Below are positions 52,864 through 61,782 of a DNA stretch of 64,000 bases, in pieces (the first letter of the stretch is position 1; each line of letters begins with the position of its first letter). Below the pieces are notes generated by a model. That model worked only from the letters and a program-made list of their open reading frames with translations. It did not search any database and was not told the DNA's origin. The translations under genes were made by a program, and so were the position numbers. Origin of the DNA: Paenibacillus doosanensis (GTDB lineage: Bacteria; Bacillota; Bacilli; Paenibacillales; NBRC-103111); the NCBI RefSeq assembly GCF_025060755.1, contig NZ_JANYUY010000020.1, forward strand, positions 1 through 64,000, written 5' to 3'.

Positions 52864-54214
52864 TTTGCTTCTCCTCCATTGACCACACATGACAATCCAC
52901 GCGTCCATCCATCAGTCTTACCTTTAAGACATCCCCGATCTGCACCTGCTGAATGGACTTCACCAGTTTTTTCTCGCCCTCGTCGTAGATCAATCCGTAT
53001 CCGCGCTGCATCACCTTAAGCGGACTAAGCGCATCCAGATGGCGGATGACGGAAACGAGCTCCTGCTGCTTTTGTTTCCTCACCTGCTGTATCGTCGACT
53101 GCAATTGGCGTCCGGCGGCGTCAAGCCGTTTGCGGGCATAAATGACCTGCTCCTTCGGATTATACGCGGACAAATGCTTGTCCGATCTCATCTTACGTTC
53201 CTGAAGCTTGGCCAATTTGCTGCGGAGCTGGAACACCAGCTGCTCTTTAGTACGGTCCAGACGCTCCATCGGTTGCACAAGCAGCTGCCTGCGGGGGTTC
53301 ACCAGCACTTGCGATTTCTGCGCCCGCGTCAGCCGCTCTCTCCCCTGCTTAAGCCTGCTCGACAGCGCGCCGTACAGCTGCTGATTCAAGAAACCGAGCT
53401 GCTGCTTCAGCTCCATATGATGCGGAACCGCAAGTTCGGCTGCAGCCGTAGGCGTAGCCGCTCTCAGATCGGCCACAAAGTCGGAGATCGTAAAATCGGT
53501 TTCATGTCCGACCGCGGAAATCACCGGTATACCGGAGGCAAAAATAGCCCGCGCCACGCTCTCTTCATTAAATGCCCACAGTTCCTCCAACGAACCGCCG
53601 CCCCGTCCGACGATCAGCACGTCGACTTCATTCAGCGCGTTCATCGTTTCGATCGCCTTCACGATCGACGGAGCCGCCTGTTTCCCTTGCACCAGCACGG
53701 GATACAGCAGCACCGGCATATTGGGATGACGCCGCTGAAGCGTAATCATAATATCGCGCACAGCCGCTCCTGTAGGCGAAGTTATAACGCCGATCGCTTT
53801 CGGGAAACGGGGTATCGGCTTTTTCCTGGAGACGGCGAACAACCCTTCGCTCTCCAGCTTTTTCTTCAGCTGTTCAAAGGCCAAATACAAGCTGCCGATG
53901 CCGTCGGGCTGCATCTGCGACACATAAAACTGGTACAGCCCGTCGCGTTCATATACCGATACGTTGCCGCAGGCGAGCACTTTCGTGCCCTCTCGCGGAA
54001 TGAAGGCGAGACGCTGGTTGTTCGAAGCGAACATGATGCTTTTCAAACGACTGTCTTTATCCTTCAACGTGAAGTACATATGCCCGCTGGAATGATGGGT
54101 GAAATTGGAGATTTCCCCTCTCACCCATACGTCCTGAAGCACATGATCGCTTTCCAGCTTCATTTTGATATATCGATTTAAATCTTTAATAGAAAATATT
54201 GGCTTTTCTTTCAT
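52838..54214 (-). CDS. xseA: Exodeoxyribonuclease VII large subunit
   Basis: 458 residues. N-terminal OB-fold (VWVRGEISNFTHHSSGHMYFTLKD), catalytic domain with GVITSPTGAAVRDI, IVGRGGGSLEELWAFNEE, SAVGHETDFTISDFVADLRAATPTAAAEL, then coiled coils. Degrades single-stranded DNA to short oligomers. Starts 3 nt after the folD stop with a weak ribosome site, so it depends on folD translation. Confidence 0.95.
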   Translation of the reverse strand: MKEKPIFSIKDLNRYIKMKLESDHVLQDVWVRGEISNFTHHSSGHMYFTLKDKDSRLKSIMFASNNQRLAFIPREGTKVLACGNVSVYERDGLYQFYVSQMQPDGIGSLYLAFEQLKKKLESEGLFAVSRKKPIPRFPKAIGVITSPTGAAVRDIMITLQRRHPNMPVLLYPVLVQGKQAAPSIVKAIETMNALNEVDVLIVGRGGGSLEELWAFNEESVARAIFASGIPVISAVGHETDFTISDFVADLRAATPTAAAELAVPHHMELKQQLGFLNQQLYGALSSRLKQGRERLTRAQKSQVLVNPRRQLLVQPMERLDRTKEQLVFQLRSKLAKLQERKMRSDKHLSAYNPKEQVIYARKRLDAAGRQLQSTIQQVRKQKQQELVSVIRHLDALSPLKVMQRGYGLIYDEGEKKLVKSIQQVQIGDVLKVRLMDGRVDCHVWSMEEKQNDTTGNDA

Positions 54215-54217
54215 CGT

Positions 54218-55087
54218 TTATACATTCGCTTGCAGCTGCGCCGCCGCGCGTTTGGCCGCTTCCAGCGTATTTTTCAGCAAAATGGTAATGGTCATCGGCC
54301 CTACGCAGCCCGGTACGGGAGTAATATAGCCCGCCGTCTCCAGCACGTCGTCGAAATCGACGTCACCCGCCAGCTTGCCGGTATCGAGCCGGTTAATTCC
54401 TACATCGATGACGATGGCTCCCGGCTTGACATGCTCCTTCTTCACCATTTTGGCTTTGCCCACCGCGGCAACCAAAATATCCGCCTGACGGGTAATTTCC
54501 GCCAGATTAGGCGTTCTGGAATGGACGACGGTAACCGTCGCATGCTCTCTGAGCAGCAAAATCGCCATCGGCTTGCCCACGATATTGCTCCGGCCGATGA
54601 CGACGGCATGCTTGCCGGCGATGTCTGTGCCGATATGCTTCAAAATTTCGATAACGCCAGCAGGCGTACACGGGGCCGGGCCTTCCTTGCCGATCATCAG
54701 ATTGCCTACATTAACCGGGTGAAAGCAGTCCGCATCCTTATGAACGGCGATTGCCTCGACGATTTTCTCCTCGGAAATATGCTTCGGCAGCGGAGACTGC
54801 ACGAGAATGCCGTGGATTCGGTCGTTGACGTTCAATTGCTCGATGAGGGCGAGTACTTCCGATTCCGGAGTATCTCCCGGCAGCTTGTGCACTTCGGAAT
54901 AAATGCCCGCTTCTTCGCAAGCCTTGGCTTTGTTGCGCACGTAAACATGAGAGGCCGGGTCGTCTCCGACGATAACTACCGCGAGGCCGGGCTGACAGCC
55001 CCCTTCCGTCAGACGCTCGACTTCCTCCTTGATTCGCGCCCGGTAAGCAGCGACGATTTCTTTTCCGTTAATGACTTGCGCTGTCAT
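54218..55087 (-). CDS. folD: FolD methylene-THF dehydrogenase/cyclohydrolase
   Basis: 289 residues, AAGGAG site. QSPLPKHI, VGRSNIVGKPMAILLL, and the C-terminal motif PGCVGPMTI, in which the usual PGGVGPMT Gly is Cys. Active Lys in the DPASHVYVRNKAKAC region (YxxxK). Supplies formyl-THF for purines. Confidence 0.95.
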   Translation of the reverse strand: MTAQVINGKEIVAAYRARIKEEVERLTEGGCQPGLAVVIVGDDPASHVYVRNKAKACEEAGIYSEVHKLPGDTPESEVLALIEQLNVNDRIHGILVQSPLPKHISEEKIVEAIAVHKDADCFHPVNVGNLMIGKEGPAPCTPAGVIEILKHIGTDIAGKHAVVIGRSNIVGKPMAILLLREHATVTVVHSRTPNLAEITRQADILVAAVGKAKMVKKEHVKPGAIVIDVGINRLDTGKLAGDVDFDDVLETAGYITPVPGCVGPMTITILLKNTLEAAKRAAAQLQANV

Positions 55088-55140
55088 GATTTACAATCTC
55101 CTTCCCATATAATGTAAGGTAACGGTACGTCTATCCAGTG

Positions 55141-55593
55141 CTACAAGCTTTTGGACTTGATGGCGTCGAGCTCCTTGATCATTTTCCCCAATACGCCGTT
55201 AACGAATTTCCCCGACTCATCCGTTCCGAAATGCTTGGCCAATTCAATCGCTTCGTTCACGACCACCTTCGGCGGAACATCGTCGCGATATACCATTTCA
55301 TAAGTCGCAAGCCGCAAAATTTCCCGGTCTACTTTGGACAGCCTGTCCATCTTGTAGCCCTTCAAATAGTCCATCAGCAGCTCGTCAATGCGTTCTTTGC
55401 GCGAAGCGGTGCCTTCCACCAGCTCTGCTATATCCTCGGCCGCGATGTTATCCTGGTCCTTGGTGAGCTGTCCTTCGTCCTCGGTTTGCGCTTCTTCCAC
55501 CACATGGGCTATCGCTTCTTTGGAGCTGACTTCGTTCATTTCCATTTGGTACAGGCTTTGGAGCGCCAGTTCCCTTGCCAATCTTCTTCTCAT
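55141..55593 (-). CDS. nusB: Transcription antitermination protein NusB
   Basis: 150 residues from ATG 55593 (AGGAGG 12 nt before). Helical NusB fold with RRRLARELALQSLYQMEM, VDREILRLATYEM and VNEAIELAKHFGTDESGKFVNGVLGKM. Binds boxA RNA in rRNA transcription. A stem-loop repeat lies just before the ribosome site. Confidence 0.94.
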   Translation of the reverse strand: MRRRLARELALQSLYQMEMNEVSSKEAIAHVVEEAQTEDEGQLTKDQDNIAAEDIAELVEGTASRKERIDELLMDYLKGYKMDRLSKVDREILRLATYEMVYRDDVPPKVVVNEAIELAKHFGTDESGKFVNGVLGKMIKELDAIKSKSL

Positions 55594-55614
55594 TGCGTTT
55601 GTTTTCCTCCTAAG

Positions 55615-55647
55615 GGCTTTTCGAAGAAAAGCCTGCATCGTAAGCAT
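55615..55647 (-). repeat. Stem-loop repeat before nusB
   Basis: GGCTTTTC, 3-nt loop, GAAAAGCC and the adjacent CGTAAGCAT, the tag shared with the accB-accC repeats. Confidence 0.55.
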
Positions 55648-55701
55648 TTACATCATAACCTATCCAGCAAACAAAAAAATCCTTGGATAGAACCAGGGAT
55701 T

Positions 55702-55941
55702 TCATCTAAACAATCTCCATTTGTCCATTAACCAGCGCCACATTTCTTTTACGGGAACGGCCCGTTCGCCACGGTCCACTCTTTTCCCTATATGATAACA
55801 AGTATATACGATTAGGACAAAAATTAACATATGCCATAGACCGCAAATCAAGTAAATAAGTCCTAATACCGCTCCCAATAGGGTGAAGAGCGTTTTCCCT
55901 CTATGCGCCTCCCATAGTTGTTCCCACAGCCGAATCCACAT
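55702..55941 (-). CDS. DUF2273 membrane protein
   Basis: 79 residues from ATG 55941 (GAGGTG 9 nt before; the upstream GTG lies inside that site). Two membrane helices (about 18-38 and 41-55). Typically coded with AmaP and Asp23 in envelope stress loci. Starts next to the amaP stop. Confidence 0.8.
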   Translation of the reverse strand: MWIRLWEQLWEAHRGKTLFTLLGAVLGLIYLICGLWHMLIFVLIVYTCYHIGKRVDRGERAVPVKEMWRWLMDKWRLFR

Positions 55942-55955
55942 CTGGGCGATCACCT

Positions 55956-56516
55956 CTATTCCACTCTACTTTTAAAAGTGGGGGATGCCTGCTGAATGTT
56001 AGCGATGAATACGGAAACGAGAGCTACGGGAATGCCGGTAATTTCTTCGATATGGGTTTTGATGCCGGCCTGCATCTCCTCCGTGAGCTGCGGTATCGAG
56101 CTCTCCCCGTCCACGATGGCGCGGATAATAATTTCCAGTCCCGCTTGGCTGACTCTGATGCGGGCTTTCAAATCCTTGACGCCGCGGGAACGCCGTGCCG
56201 CCTTCAAAGCCAAGTTTTCCACCGTCTCGATGGAAATGCGAATATCCCCGAAATCCGTACGCTGATCGATAGAAGGAACGTCGGCTTTGCCTCTGCGCAC
56301 CGACACGAATAAAAAGCGTATGCTGATAAGCGCGACGATGACGGCCAGCGCAATAAAGATCAGCGCCGTATCCATATCGTAATAAACGCTATGTATGAAA
56401 GATATGGCGGTTTCATAAGAAATCCATCCGAATGCGCCTACAAGCAAAAATCCGCATCCGATCAAAATAGCCAGGCTAAACAAAAAAAGCAGCAGTCTGT
56501 CGATAACTTTGATCAC
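55956..56516 (-). CDS. amaP: AmaP alkaline shock membrane anchor
   Basis: 186 residues, GTG with AAGGAG. Two membrane helices (about 6-30 and 48-72), then an Asp23-like soluble domain (ARIRVSQAGLEIIIRAIVDGE...EITGIPVALVSVFI). In Staphylococcus it tethers Asp23 to the membrane. Confidence 0.88.
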   Translation of the reverse strand: MIKVIDRLLLFLFSLAILIGCGFLLVGAFGWISYETAISFIHSVYYDMDTALIFIALAVIVALISIRFLFVSVRRGKADVPSIDQRTDFGDIRISIETVENLALKAARRSRGVKDLKARIRVSQAGLEIIIRAIVDGESSIPQLTEEMQAGIKTHIEEITGIPVALVSVFIANIQQASPTFKSRVE

Positions 56517-56542
56517 ACAACCGGACTCCTTCCAATTAGAGG

Positions 56543-56570
56543 AAACCCCCTTGCAGGTTGAAGGGGGTTT
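56543..56570 (-). terminator. Hairpin between asp23 and amaP
   Basis: AAACCCCCTT, 8-nt loop, AAGGGGGTTT, perfect 10-bp stem; the T run on the minus strand is short, so read-through into amaP is possible. Confidence 0.7.
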
Positions 56571-56591
56571 GCCAAGTGCATATTTACGTGT

Positions 56592-57002
56592 CTACTTGAC
56601 TCTGGTAGGCGTTACCTCAACCTCTTCCACTTTGTCCGCACCCTTGAAAATGACATCATGAATGTGCACATTCACTTGAACGACGCTGAGTCCCGTCATG
56701 GATTCAATCGCATGTTTCACATTTTGCTGCACACCGGAAGCAACTTCAGGTATTCTCGTGCCGAACTCGATGACTATGGAGACGTCAATCGCCGCTTCTC
56801 TCTGGCCTACATCGACCTTTACGCCCTTGGACATGTTTTTGCGGCCCAGCAGCTCGGCGATGCCGCCTGCGAATCCGCCGCTCATCCCCGCCACGCCCGG
56901 AACCTCGATCGTTGCCATTCCGGCAATAATTTCGATGACCTCGGGGGCAATTTGAATCGTGCCCATATCAGTCTTTTCATAATCGGCAGCAATCATTGTC
57001 AT
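56592..57002 (-). CDS. asp23: Asp23/Gls24 family protein
   Basis: 136 residues from ATG 57002 with a full AAGGAGGT site. IQIAPEVIEIIAGMATIEVPGVAGMSGG and VNVHIHDVIFKG are typical. Same place as B. subtilis yqhY, near accC; that protein has been linked to acetyl-CoA carboxylase activity. Confidence 0.9.
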   Translation of the reverse strand: MTMIAADYEKTDMGTIQIAPEVIEIIAGMATIEVPGVAGMSGGFAGGIAELLGRKNMSKGVKVDVGQREAAIDVSIVIEFGTRIPEVASGVQQNVKHAIESMTGLSVVQVNVHIHDVIFKGADKVEEVEVTPTRVK

Positions 57003-57199
57003 AAAAGGAACCTCCTTGGAAGTTTTGCGGTTGCAAACCATGCTCCGCAAACGCCGGCAAACCGATGACCGGATAAGTATCCGACTCTCCCGGCTAGTTC
57101 ATCAATCAATCGGCGCTTACTTAATGCATATGCGTCATTTCACAAAACTTGTCTTATCGTAACTATACCATTATCCAAAAAATATGACAAATAACGGTT

Positions 57200-58558
57200 T
57201 TAAGAATTCGGATCGTTCACATCATGCTCTTCGAGGAACTTGATGTCGAAGTCGCCCGCTATAAATTTCTTATGCTCAAGCAGCTTCAAATGAAACGGAA
57301 TCGTAGAATGAATCCCTTCGATCGTAAATTCCGAAAGCGCCCGTTTCATCCGCTGAATCGCTTCCCCGCGATCTTTGCCCCAAACGATGAGCTTCGCGAT
57401 CATCGAGTCGTAATGCGGCGATATCGTGTATCCCGGATACGCGGCGCTGTCGACGCGGACGCCGAATCCGCCCGGCGGCAAATAAAACTGGATTTGTCCA
57501 GCGGACGGCATAAAATTGCGCGTCGAGTCTTCGGCGTTAATTCTGCATTCGATCGCCCAGCCGTCGATTTTGACCTCGTCCTGAGTAAAGGACAGCGGCT
57601 CACCTTCGGCTACGTGGATCATCTCTTTAATAATATCGATTCCGGTAATCAGCTCGGTAACCGGATGCTCTACCTGGATGCGCGTATTCATTTCCATGAA
57701 ATAAAACTGCCCGTCCGGGCCGAGCAAAAATTCAAGCGTTCCCGCTCCCGAATATTGCACGGCTTTGGCCGCGCGTACCGCCGCTTCGCCCATCGCAGCG
57801 CGGGTTTCCGGCGTTAAGACCGGACAAGGAGCTTCCTCTACCAGCTTCTGGCGTCTGCGCTGCACGGAGCAGTCGCGCTCGCCCAAATGCACGACGTTGC
57901 CGTGCTTATCGGCAATAATTTGAATTTCCACGTGCTTCATGCCGGTCAAATATTTTTCCAAATAGACACCAGCGTTGCCGAAAGCCTTCTGGGCTTCCTG
58001 CTGAGCCGTCGTAATTTGCTGGATCAGCATTTCTTCGTTGTCGGCGATTCGGATTCCCTTGCCGCCGCCTCCGGCCGTCGCTTTGATGATCACGGGATAA
58101 CCGATCTCGCGTCCGAGACGAATCGCATCCTCCATGTCCTCCACAAGCCCGTCGGAGCCTGGGATGACCGGTACGTTCGCTTCCTTCATCGTCTGTTTGG
58201 CTACCGATTTGTCGCCCATGCGGCTGATCGCGTCGGCCGATGGTCCGATAAAGGTAATATTGCAGCTCTCGCAAATGTCCGCAAAGTCGGCGTTCTCCGC
58301 CAAAAATCCATACCCCGGATGAATGGCGTCGGTCTCGGTCAGAGTCGCTACGCTCAAAATATTGGTCAAATTCAAATAGCTGTCCTTGGACAAAGTCGGT
58401 CCGATGCAGTATGCCTCGTCCGCGAGGCGAACATGCAGCGCTTCACGATCCGCTTCGGAATAAACCGCGACGGTGGAAATGCCGAGCTCTTGACAAGCCC
58501 GGATGATCCGTACGGCGATTTCACCGCGGTTGGCTACTAATATTTTTTGAAACTTCAA
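57200..58558 (-). CDS. accC: Biotin carboxylase AccC
   Basis: 452 residues from a TTG at 58558 with AGGAGGA 8 nt before, giving [20 protein letters not shown]-grasp: [60 protein letters not shown]. First half-reaction of acetyl-CoA carboxylase. The longer frame upstream is made of the repeat cluster, not of protein. Confidence 0.95.
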   Translation of the reverse strand: MKFQKILVANRGEIAVRIIRACQELGISTVAVYSEADREALHVRLADEAYCIGPTLSKDSYLNLTNILSVATLTETDAIHPGYGFLAENADFADICESCNITFIGPSADAISRMGDKSVAKQTMKEANVPVIPGSDGLVEDMEDAIRLGREIGYPVIIKATAGGGGKGIRIADNEEMLIQQITTAQQEAQKAFGNAGVYLEKYLTGMKHVEIQIIADKHGNVVHLGERDCSVQRRRQKLVEEAPCPVLTPETRAAMGEAAVRAAKAVQYSGAGTLEFLLGPDGQFYFMEMNTRIQVEHPVTELITGIDIIKEMIHVAEGEPLSFTQDEVKIDGWAIECRINAEDSTRNFMPSAGQIQFYLPPGGFGVRVDSAAYPGYTISPHYDSMIAKLIVWGKDRGEAIQRMKRALSEFTIEGIHSTIPFHLKLLEHKKFIAGDFDIKFLEEHDVNDPNS

Positions 58559-58574
58559 TGGGTTCTCCTCCTGA

Positions 58575-58711
58575 GAGCTTTGCGTTAGCAAAGCTTTCTT
58601 CGTAAGCACTCGCTTTTGAGTTTTGCTGAAAGCAAAACTGGCTTCGTAAGCATTTGCTGAGCTTTGCATGAGCAAAGCTTTCTTCGTAAGCACTCGCTTT
58701 TGAGTTTTGCT
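58575..58711 (-). repeat. Tandem stem-loop repeats between accB and accC
   Basis: Two 53-bp copies (58575-58627 and 58659-58711) differ only in the loop (gtt/atg); the period is 84 bp. Each has GAGCTTTGC-loop-GCAAAGCTC... and a CTTCGTAAGCA tag; a related GCAAAAC hairpin lies between them. They fill the accB-accC gap and end at the accC ribosome site. Confidence 0.8.
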
Positions 58712-58718
58712 TAGTGCA

Positions 58719-59225
58719 TTATTCCGGCTTCACCAGGAATAACGGCTGGCCGTACTCCACAAGCTGCCCGTTCTCAACCAGCACTTCTACGATTTCGCCT
58801 TTGATTTCGGCTTCGATCTCGTTCATCAGCTTCATCGCTTCGATAATGCAAACGACCGTTTTCTCTTTCACCGCGCTGCCTTTGGATACGAAGGCCGACG
58901 CGCCTGGAGACGGGGCTTCGTAGAACGTACCGACCATCGGAGAAACGATCGTATGTAAGCCAGCGTCTACATTGGCCGCTTTTCCGGCAGCAGGGGCCGT
59001 AGCCGCTTCCGCAGCAGGGGCTTGTACCGCCGGCTGTTGTACGGACGCTTGTCCGATAACCGGAGCGTAAGCAGATTGAACCGGAGCTGCAGCTACAACA
59101 ACCGATTCCGTTTTATTTGGTTTACGAATCAAAAGGCGGGAGCCTTCGCTTTCAATTTCTAACTCTTGTAAAGAGGTTTGATCGATAAGTTTGATCAATT
59201 CCTTGATTTCGCTTAGTTTAAACAC
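58719..59225 (-). CDS. accB: Biotin carboxyl carrier protein AccB
   Basis: 168 residues from a GTG at 59225 with AAGGAGTGA; the ATG at 59246 has no site. N-terminal helix, Ala/Pro-rich linker (about 55-95), biotinyl domain with Lys in [16 protein letters not shown]. Carrier of acetyl-CoA carboxylase. Confidence 0.94.
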   Translation of the reverse strand: MFKLSEIKELIKLIDQTSLQELEIESEGSRLLIRKPNKTESVVVAAAPVQSAYAPVIGQASVQQPAVQAPAAEAATAPAAGKAANVDAGLHTIVSPMVGTFYEAPSPGASAFVSKGSAVKEKTVVCIIEAMKLMNEIEAEIKGEIVEVLVENGQLVEYGQPLFLVKPE

Positions 59226-59431
59226 AAGATTCACTCCTTCAGACATTGGTGAAACAACGACGTTGTTATTATATCATAAAGTTTGTCCAAGGAAAGAGTT
59301 TCTTGGAACATCGCCTGGATGCGACTTTTATCGACAAGCTTGAGGCCGCTTCCCATCCGCCGTTAGCAATCCGATCTTACTCTTCAGGAGATTCACCCGG
59401 AGGAGGCGCGAATCAATTGACACAACAGCAA

Positions 59432-59454
59432 GAGCCCGGCGCCTGGCCGGACTC
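59432..59454 (-). terminator. Terminator-like hairpin after spoIIIAH
   Basis: GAGCCCGGC, 5-nt loop, GCCGGACTC with one wobble; T-rich tail on the minus strand is weak. Separates spoIIIA from accBC. The rest of the 262-bp gap shows nothing further. Confidence 0.55.
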
Positions 59455-59487
59455 TCGCAACCTGCTTATTTCGGTTCTTTTGCCCGC

Positions 59488-60288
59488 TTACGGGATATAT
59501 TGCACGACGACTTTGTCGGGGCCGACGTTCATTTCCTGCATGACTTTGTCGACGATGCTGACGGCTTGACTTTTTTCCAGCTTCGTGCTTTGTACGGTCA
59601 CTTTCCATTTGGAGCCTTCTTCGGTGATGACCGCTTGCGGGAAGTCCTTCATCAAGCTTTCTTCAAGATCGCTGACTTTAGCCGAGTTTTCTTCGATTTT
59701 TTTCAGCTCTGTAGCCGCATTGGCCGCCGCTTCCGCCGTTTGCTTCGTATCGGACAAAATCGTTACCCATTTCTCGGACTGTTTCGCCAAATCTTCGTCG
59801 CGCTTCAGCCCCAGACTAATGAAATAATCGGTTCCGGATTTGGCTTGCGTTTGAACCTGCTGCAAAACTTTGGCGTCGGCCGCGCTCACTTGCTCTTCGT
59901 TAGCTTTGCTTGTCGCCTGCGGGTCGGCTTTGGCGTCCTGCTTGGCACCGGTATCCGCATTCGTTTTGGCATCGGTGGACGTTTCGGCTTTGGCGCCGCT
60001 TGCTTTTGCATCCGTCTTCGTCGAATCCGTCGTTTGCTGCTTGCCGGCCGGAGCCGCCGCATCGGTCTTGACATCTGTTTGAGCGCCGGATTTGGCGTCT
60101 GCGGCAGGCTGTTTGCCGTTCAAATCATTCGTATTGACGACGATTTCTTTGGCCGAAGGATCGGTTACAGTGCTTTCTGCGGCAAAATCAAGCTTGTTGA
60201 CATCCTCTGTGAACAAATAGTAGGCAGATAATACGACCATCAGGCTGAGCATGGATACTAACCAAATTGTTTGTCTTTTCGTATTCAT
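59488..60288 (-). CDS. spoIIIAH: SpoIIIAH, stage III sporulation protein
   Basis: 266 residues, AAGGAGG site. N-terminal membrane anchor (about 8-25), long Ala/Thr/Lys linker (about 60-135), and C-terminal EscJ/PrgK-like ring domain (ADAKVLQQVQTQAKSGTDYFISLGLKRDEDLAKQSE on). In the mother-cell membrane it pairs with SpoIIQ to form the feeding-tube channel. Confidence 0.94.
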   Translation of the reverse strand: MNTKRQTIWLVSMLSLMVVLSAYYLFTEDVNKLDFAAESTVTDPSAKEIVVNTNDLNGKQPAADAKSGAQTDVKTDAAAPAGKQQTTDSTKTDAKASGAKAETSTDAKTNADTGAKQDAKADPQATSKANEEQVSAADAKVLQQVQTQAKSGTDYFISLGLKRDEDLAKQSEKWVTILSDTKQTAEAAANAATELKKIEENSAKVSDLEESLMKDFPQAVITEEGSKWKVTVQSTKLEKSQAVSIVDKVMQEMNVGPDKVVVQYIP

Positions 60289-60324
60289 TGTAAATCCTCC
60301 TTGATTTGGTTTATATTTGGATAA

Positions 60325-60960
60325 TTATTGTTTGCGAGGCAAAATCGATATTTTGTTGGCAGGAACGTCAAGGCCTCGTTCGACCGCTTCCGTGATCATT
60401 TTTTTCACCGTCAAATTTTCCGCGCCTCTGGCGACGACCAAGACACCCCTTATTTTGGGCTTAATATATTTGAGCACGAGCGGCTGCTTGCCGTTAGACA
60501 CTTCGTAGAGAACAACCTCGCCGCTTCGCGTTACATCGGTGACATGGCGCGTGGCGCCGTGCTGATCTTTCTCGTCGGTCACCTGCTGCGATTCTTTCGT
60601 ATTCCGTTCGACTGCGACCTCCTCCGTCGAATCGATCGTAATTAGTACTTCCACGTCGCCTACCCCGACGATTTTGGATAAAATCTCTTTTAACTGCGAT
60701 TCATACGCATCCTCGTATTCCCGAAACGCGGTGCGTTCCTTGCTGCTCCCGGAGGCGAACGCCGGCTGCGACTGCGGTTGCGGCGACGCCCTCCCCTCAT
60801 TAATGGGATCGACATCCTTCACGGTAATATAAGTATTGAGTATCATAAACGCCGCACCCGCAAGTCCCATCAACAGCAGCCAGCGGAAGGTCTTGACCCG
60901 CTTCGTCCCGTTAGGTCCTCCGCCCAGCCATTTTTCCATCCATTTCATAAAACTGCCCAA
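60325..60960 (-). CDS. spoIIIAG: SpoIIIAG
   Basis: 211 residues from TTG 60960, which has AAGGAGG 8 nt before; the ATG at 60948 is too far. Anchor helix near 30-48, ring-building domain with SKIVGVGDVEVLITIDSTEEVAVERNT and IRGVLVVARGAENLTVKKMITEAVERGLDVPANKISILP. Forms the large SpoIIIAG ring. Confidence 0.93.
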   Translation of the reverse strand: MGSFMKWMEKWLGGGPNGTKRVKTFRWLLLMGLAGAAFMILNTYITVKDVDPINEGRASPQPQSQPAFASGSSKERTAFREYEDAYESQLKEILSKIVGVGDVEVLITIDSTEEVAVERNTKESQQVTDEKDQHGATRHVTDVTRSGEVVLYEVSNGKQPLVLKYIKPKIRGVLVVARGAENLTVKKMITEAVERGLDVPANKISILPRKQ

Positions 60961-60991
60961 TCGGCTCACCTCCTTATTGCAAACCGGTATT

Positions 60992-61750
60992 TCACGATTT
61001 CGTTTTATTTGCAGCCACTTCGACGGCAATGCGGTCAAGCGGCACCTGCCATTCTTTATTTAGCGCCATTCGAATTTGCGTCCGCTGCTGCTCGTAATCC
61101 TCGCTCCCGTCAGAGCTTGCGGGGGTATCGCTCGCCGCAGCCGGGCTTCCGGGTCCGATCTGGATCGTTACAGGCTTTACCGGCTCAATCTGCACCGGTT
61201 TCACCGGCTCTTTCGACGTCCCCGCGGAAGAGGCTTGCCGCTGCGCCGCTTCCTTGTCCGCAGGGACTGCGTTTACGCTGACGCTCATGATTTGGAGTTG
61301 GCCCGAGCTGTCTTTGCCCGTCTCGACTTTGATGCTTTGTACGGTGACCTCTCCTGTCGTCCGCTCGATGGACTTCTTCATCAAATCTTCGATCTGCTGC
61401 TCCATAATCCGCTGCGACTGCTCTTCCTGCCGATTTTTCAAATCCTCGGCTTGCTGCTGGATCGTTCCAAGAGACGCCATCTGCTGCGTCCCGCCTTGCA
61501 CCGGTCCCGATGCCAGGAGACTCCCGCTCCGGGAGGTCATTGAATTCATCGCGTCGGCCAGCAGCTGGTCGACCGAAGCATTTTTTTGCACGATGGAAAA
61601 CAGCGGCTGCAGCAGCATCAACAGAATGAACAGACTCATGACCGTCTTGACGTAGCGCTGCATCGACTGGGTGGGCAGCAGGATGTCCACGAACGTGGCA
61701 AGCAAGATAACGACGATAATGGATTTGAGCAAGCCGCCTAACCATTCCAA
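60992..61750 (-). CDS. spoIIIAF: SpoIIIAF
   Basis: 252 residues from TTG 61750 (GAGGGG 8 nt before); a TTG two codons earlier is too close to the site. Two membrane helices at the start (IIVVILLATFVDILLPTQSMQRYVKTVMSLFILLMLL) and an EscJ-like C-terminal part; the Gln/Lys/Pro-rich middle is variable. Confidence 0.92.
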   Translation of the reverse strand: MEWLGGLLKSIIVVILLATFVDILLPTQSMQRYVKTVMSLFILLMLLQPLFSIVQKNASVDQLLADAMNSMTSRSGSLLASGPVQGGTQQMASLGTIQQQAEDLKNRQEEQSQRIMEQQIEDLMKKSIERTTGEVTVQSIKVETGKDSSGQLQIMSVSVNAVPADKEAAQRQASSAGTSKEPVKPVQIEPVKPVTIQIGPGSPAAASDTPASSDGSEDYEQQRTQIRMALNKEWQVPLDRIAVEVAANKTKS

Positions 61751-61782
61751 GATCAACGCCCCTCTCTGGCTTCATTAACGAT

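Noticed and set aside
53039-54181. Plus-strand open frame of 380 codons
   Set aside because: Antisense shadow of xseA.
58559-58693. N-terminal extension of AccC by 45 residues
   Set aside because: It is translated repeat DNA; the TTG at 58558 with AGGAGGA gives the family N-terminus.
58575-58711. CRISPR array
   Set aside because: Only two direct copies, each a hairpin, with a related hairpin rather than a unique spacer between them, and no cas genes.
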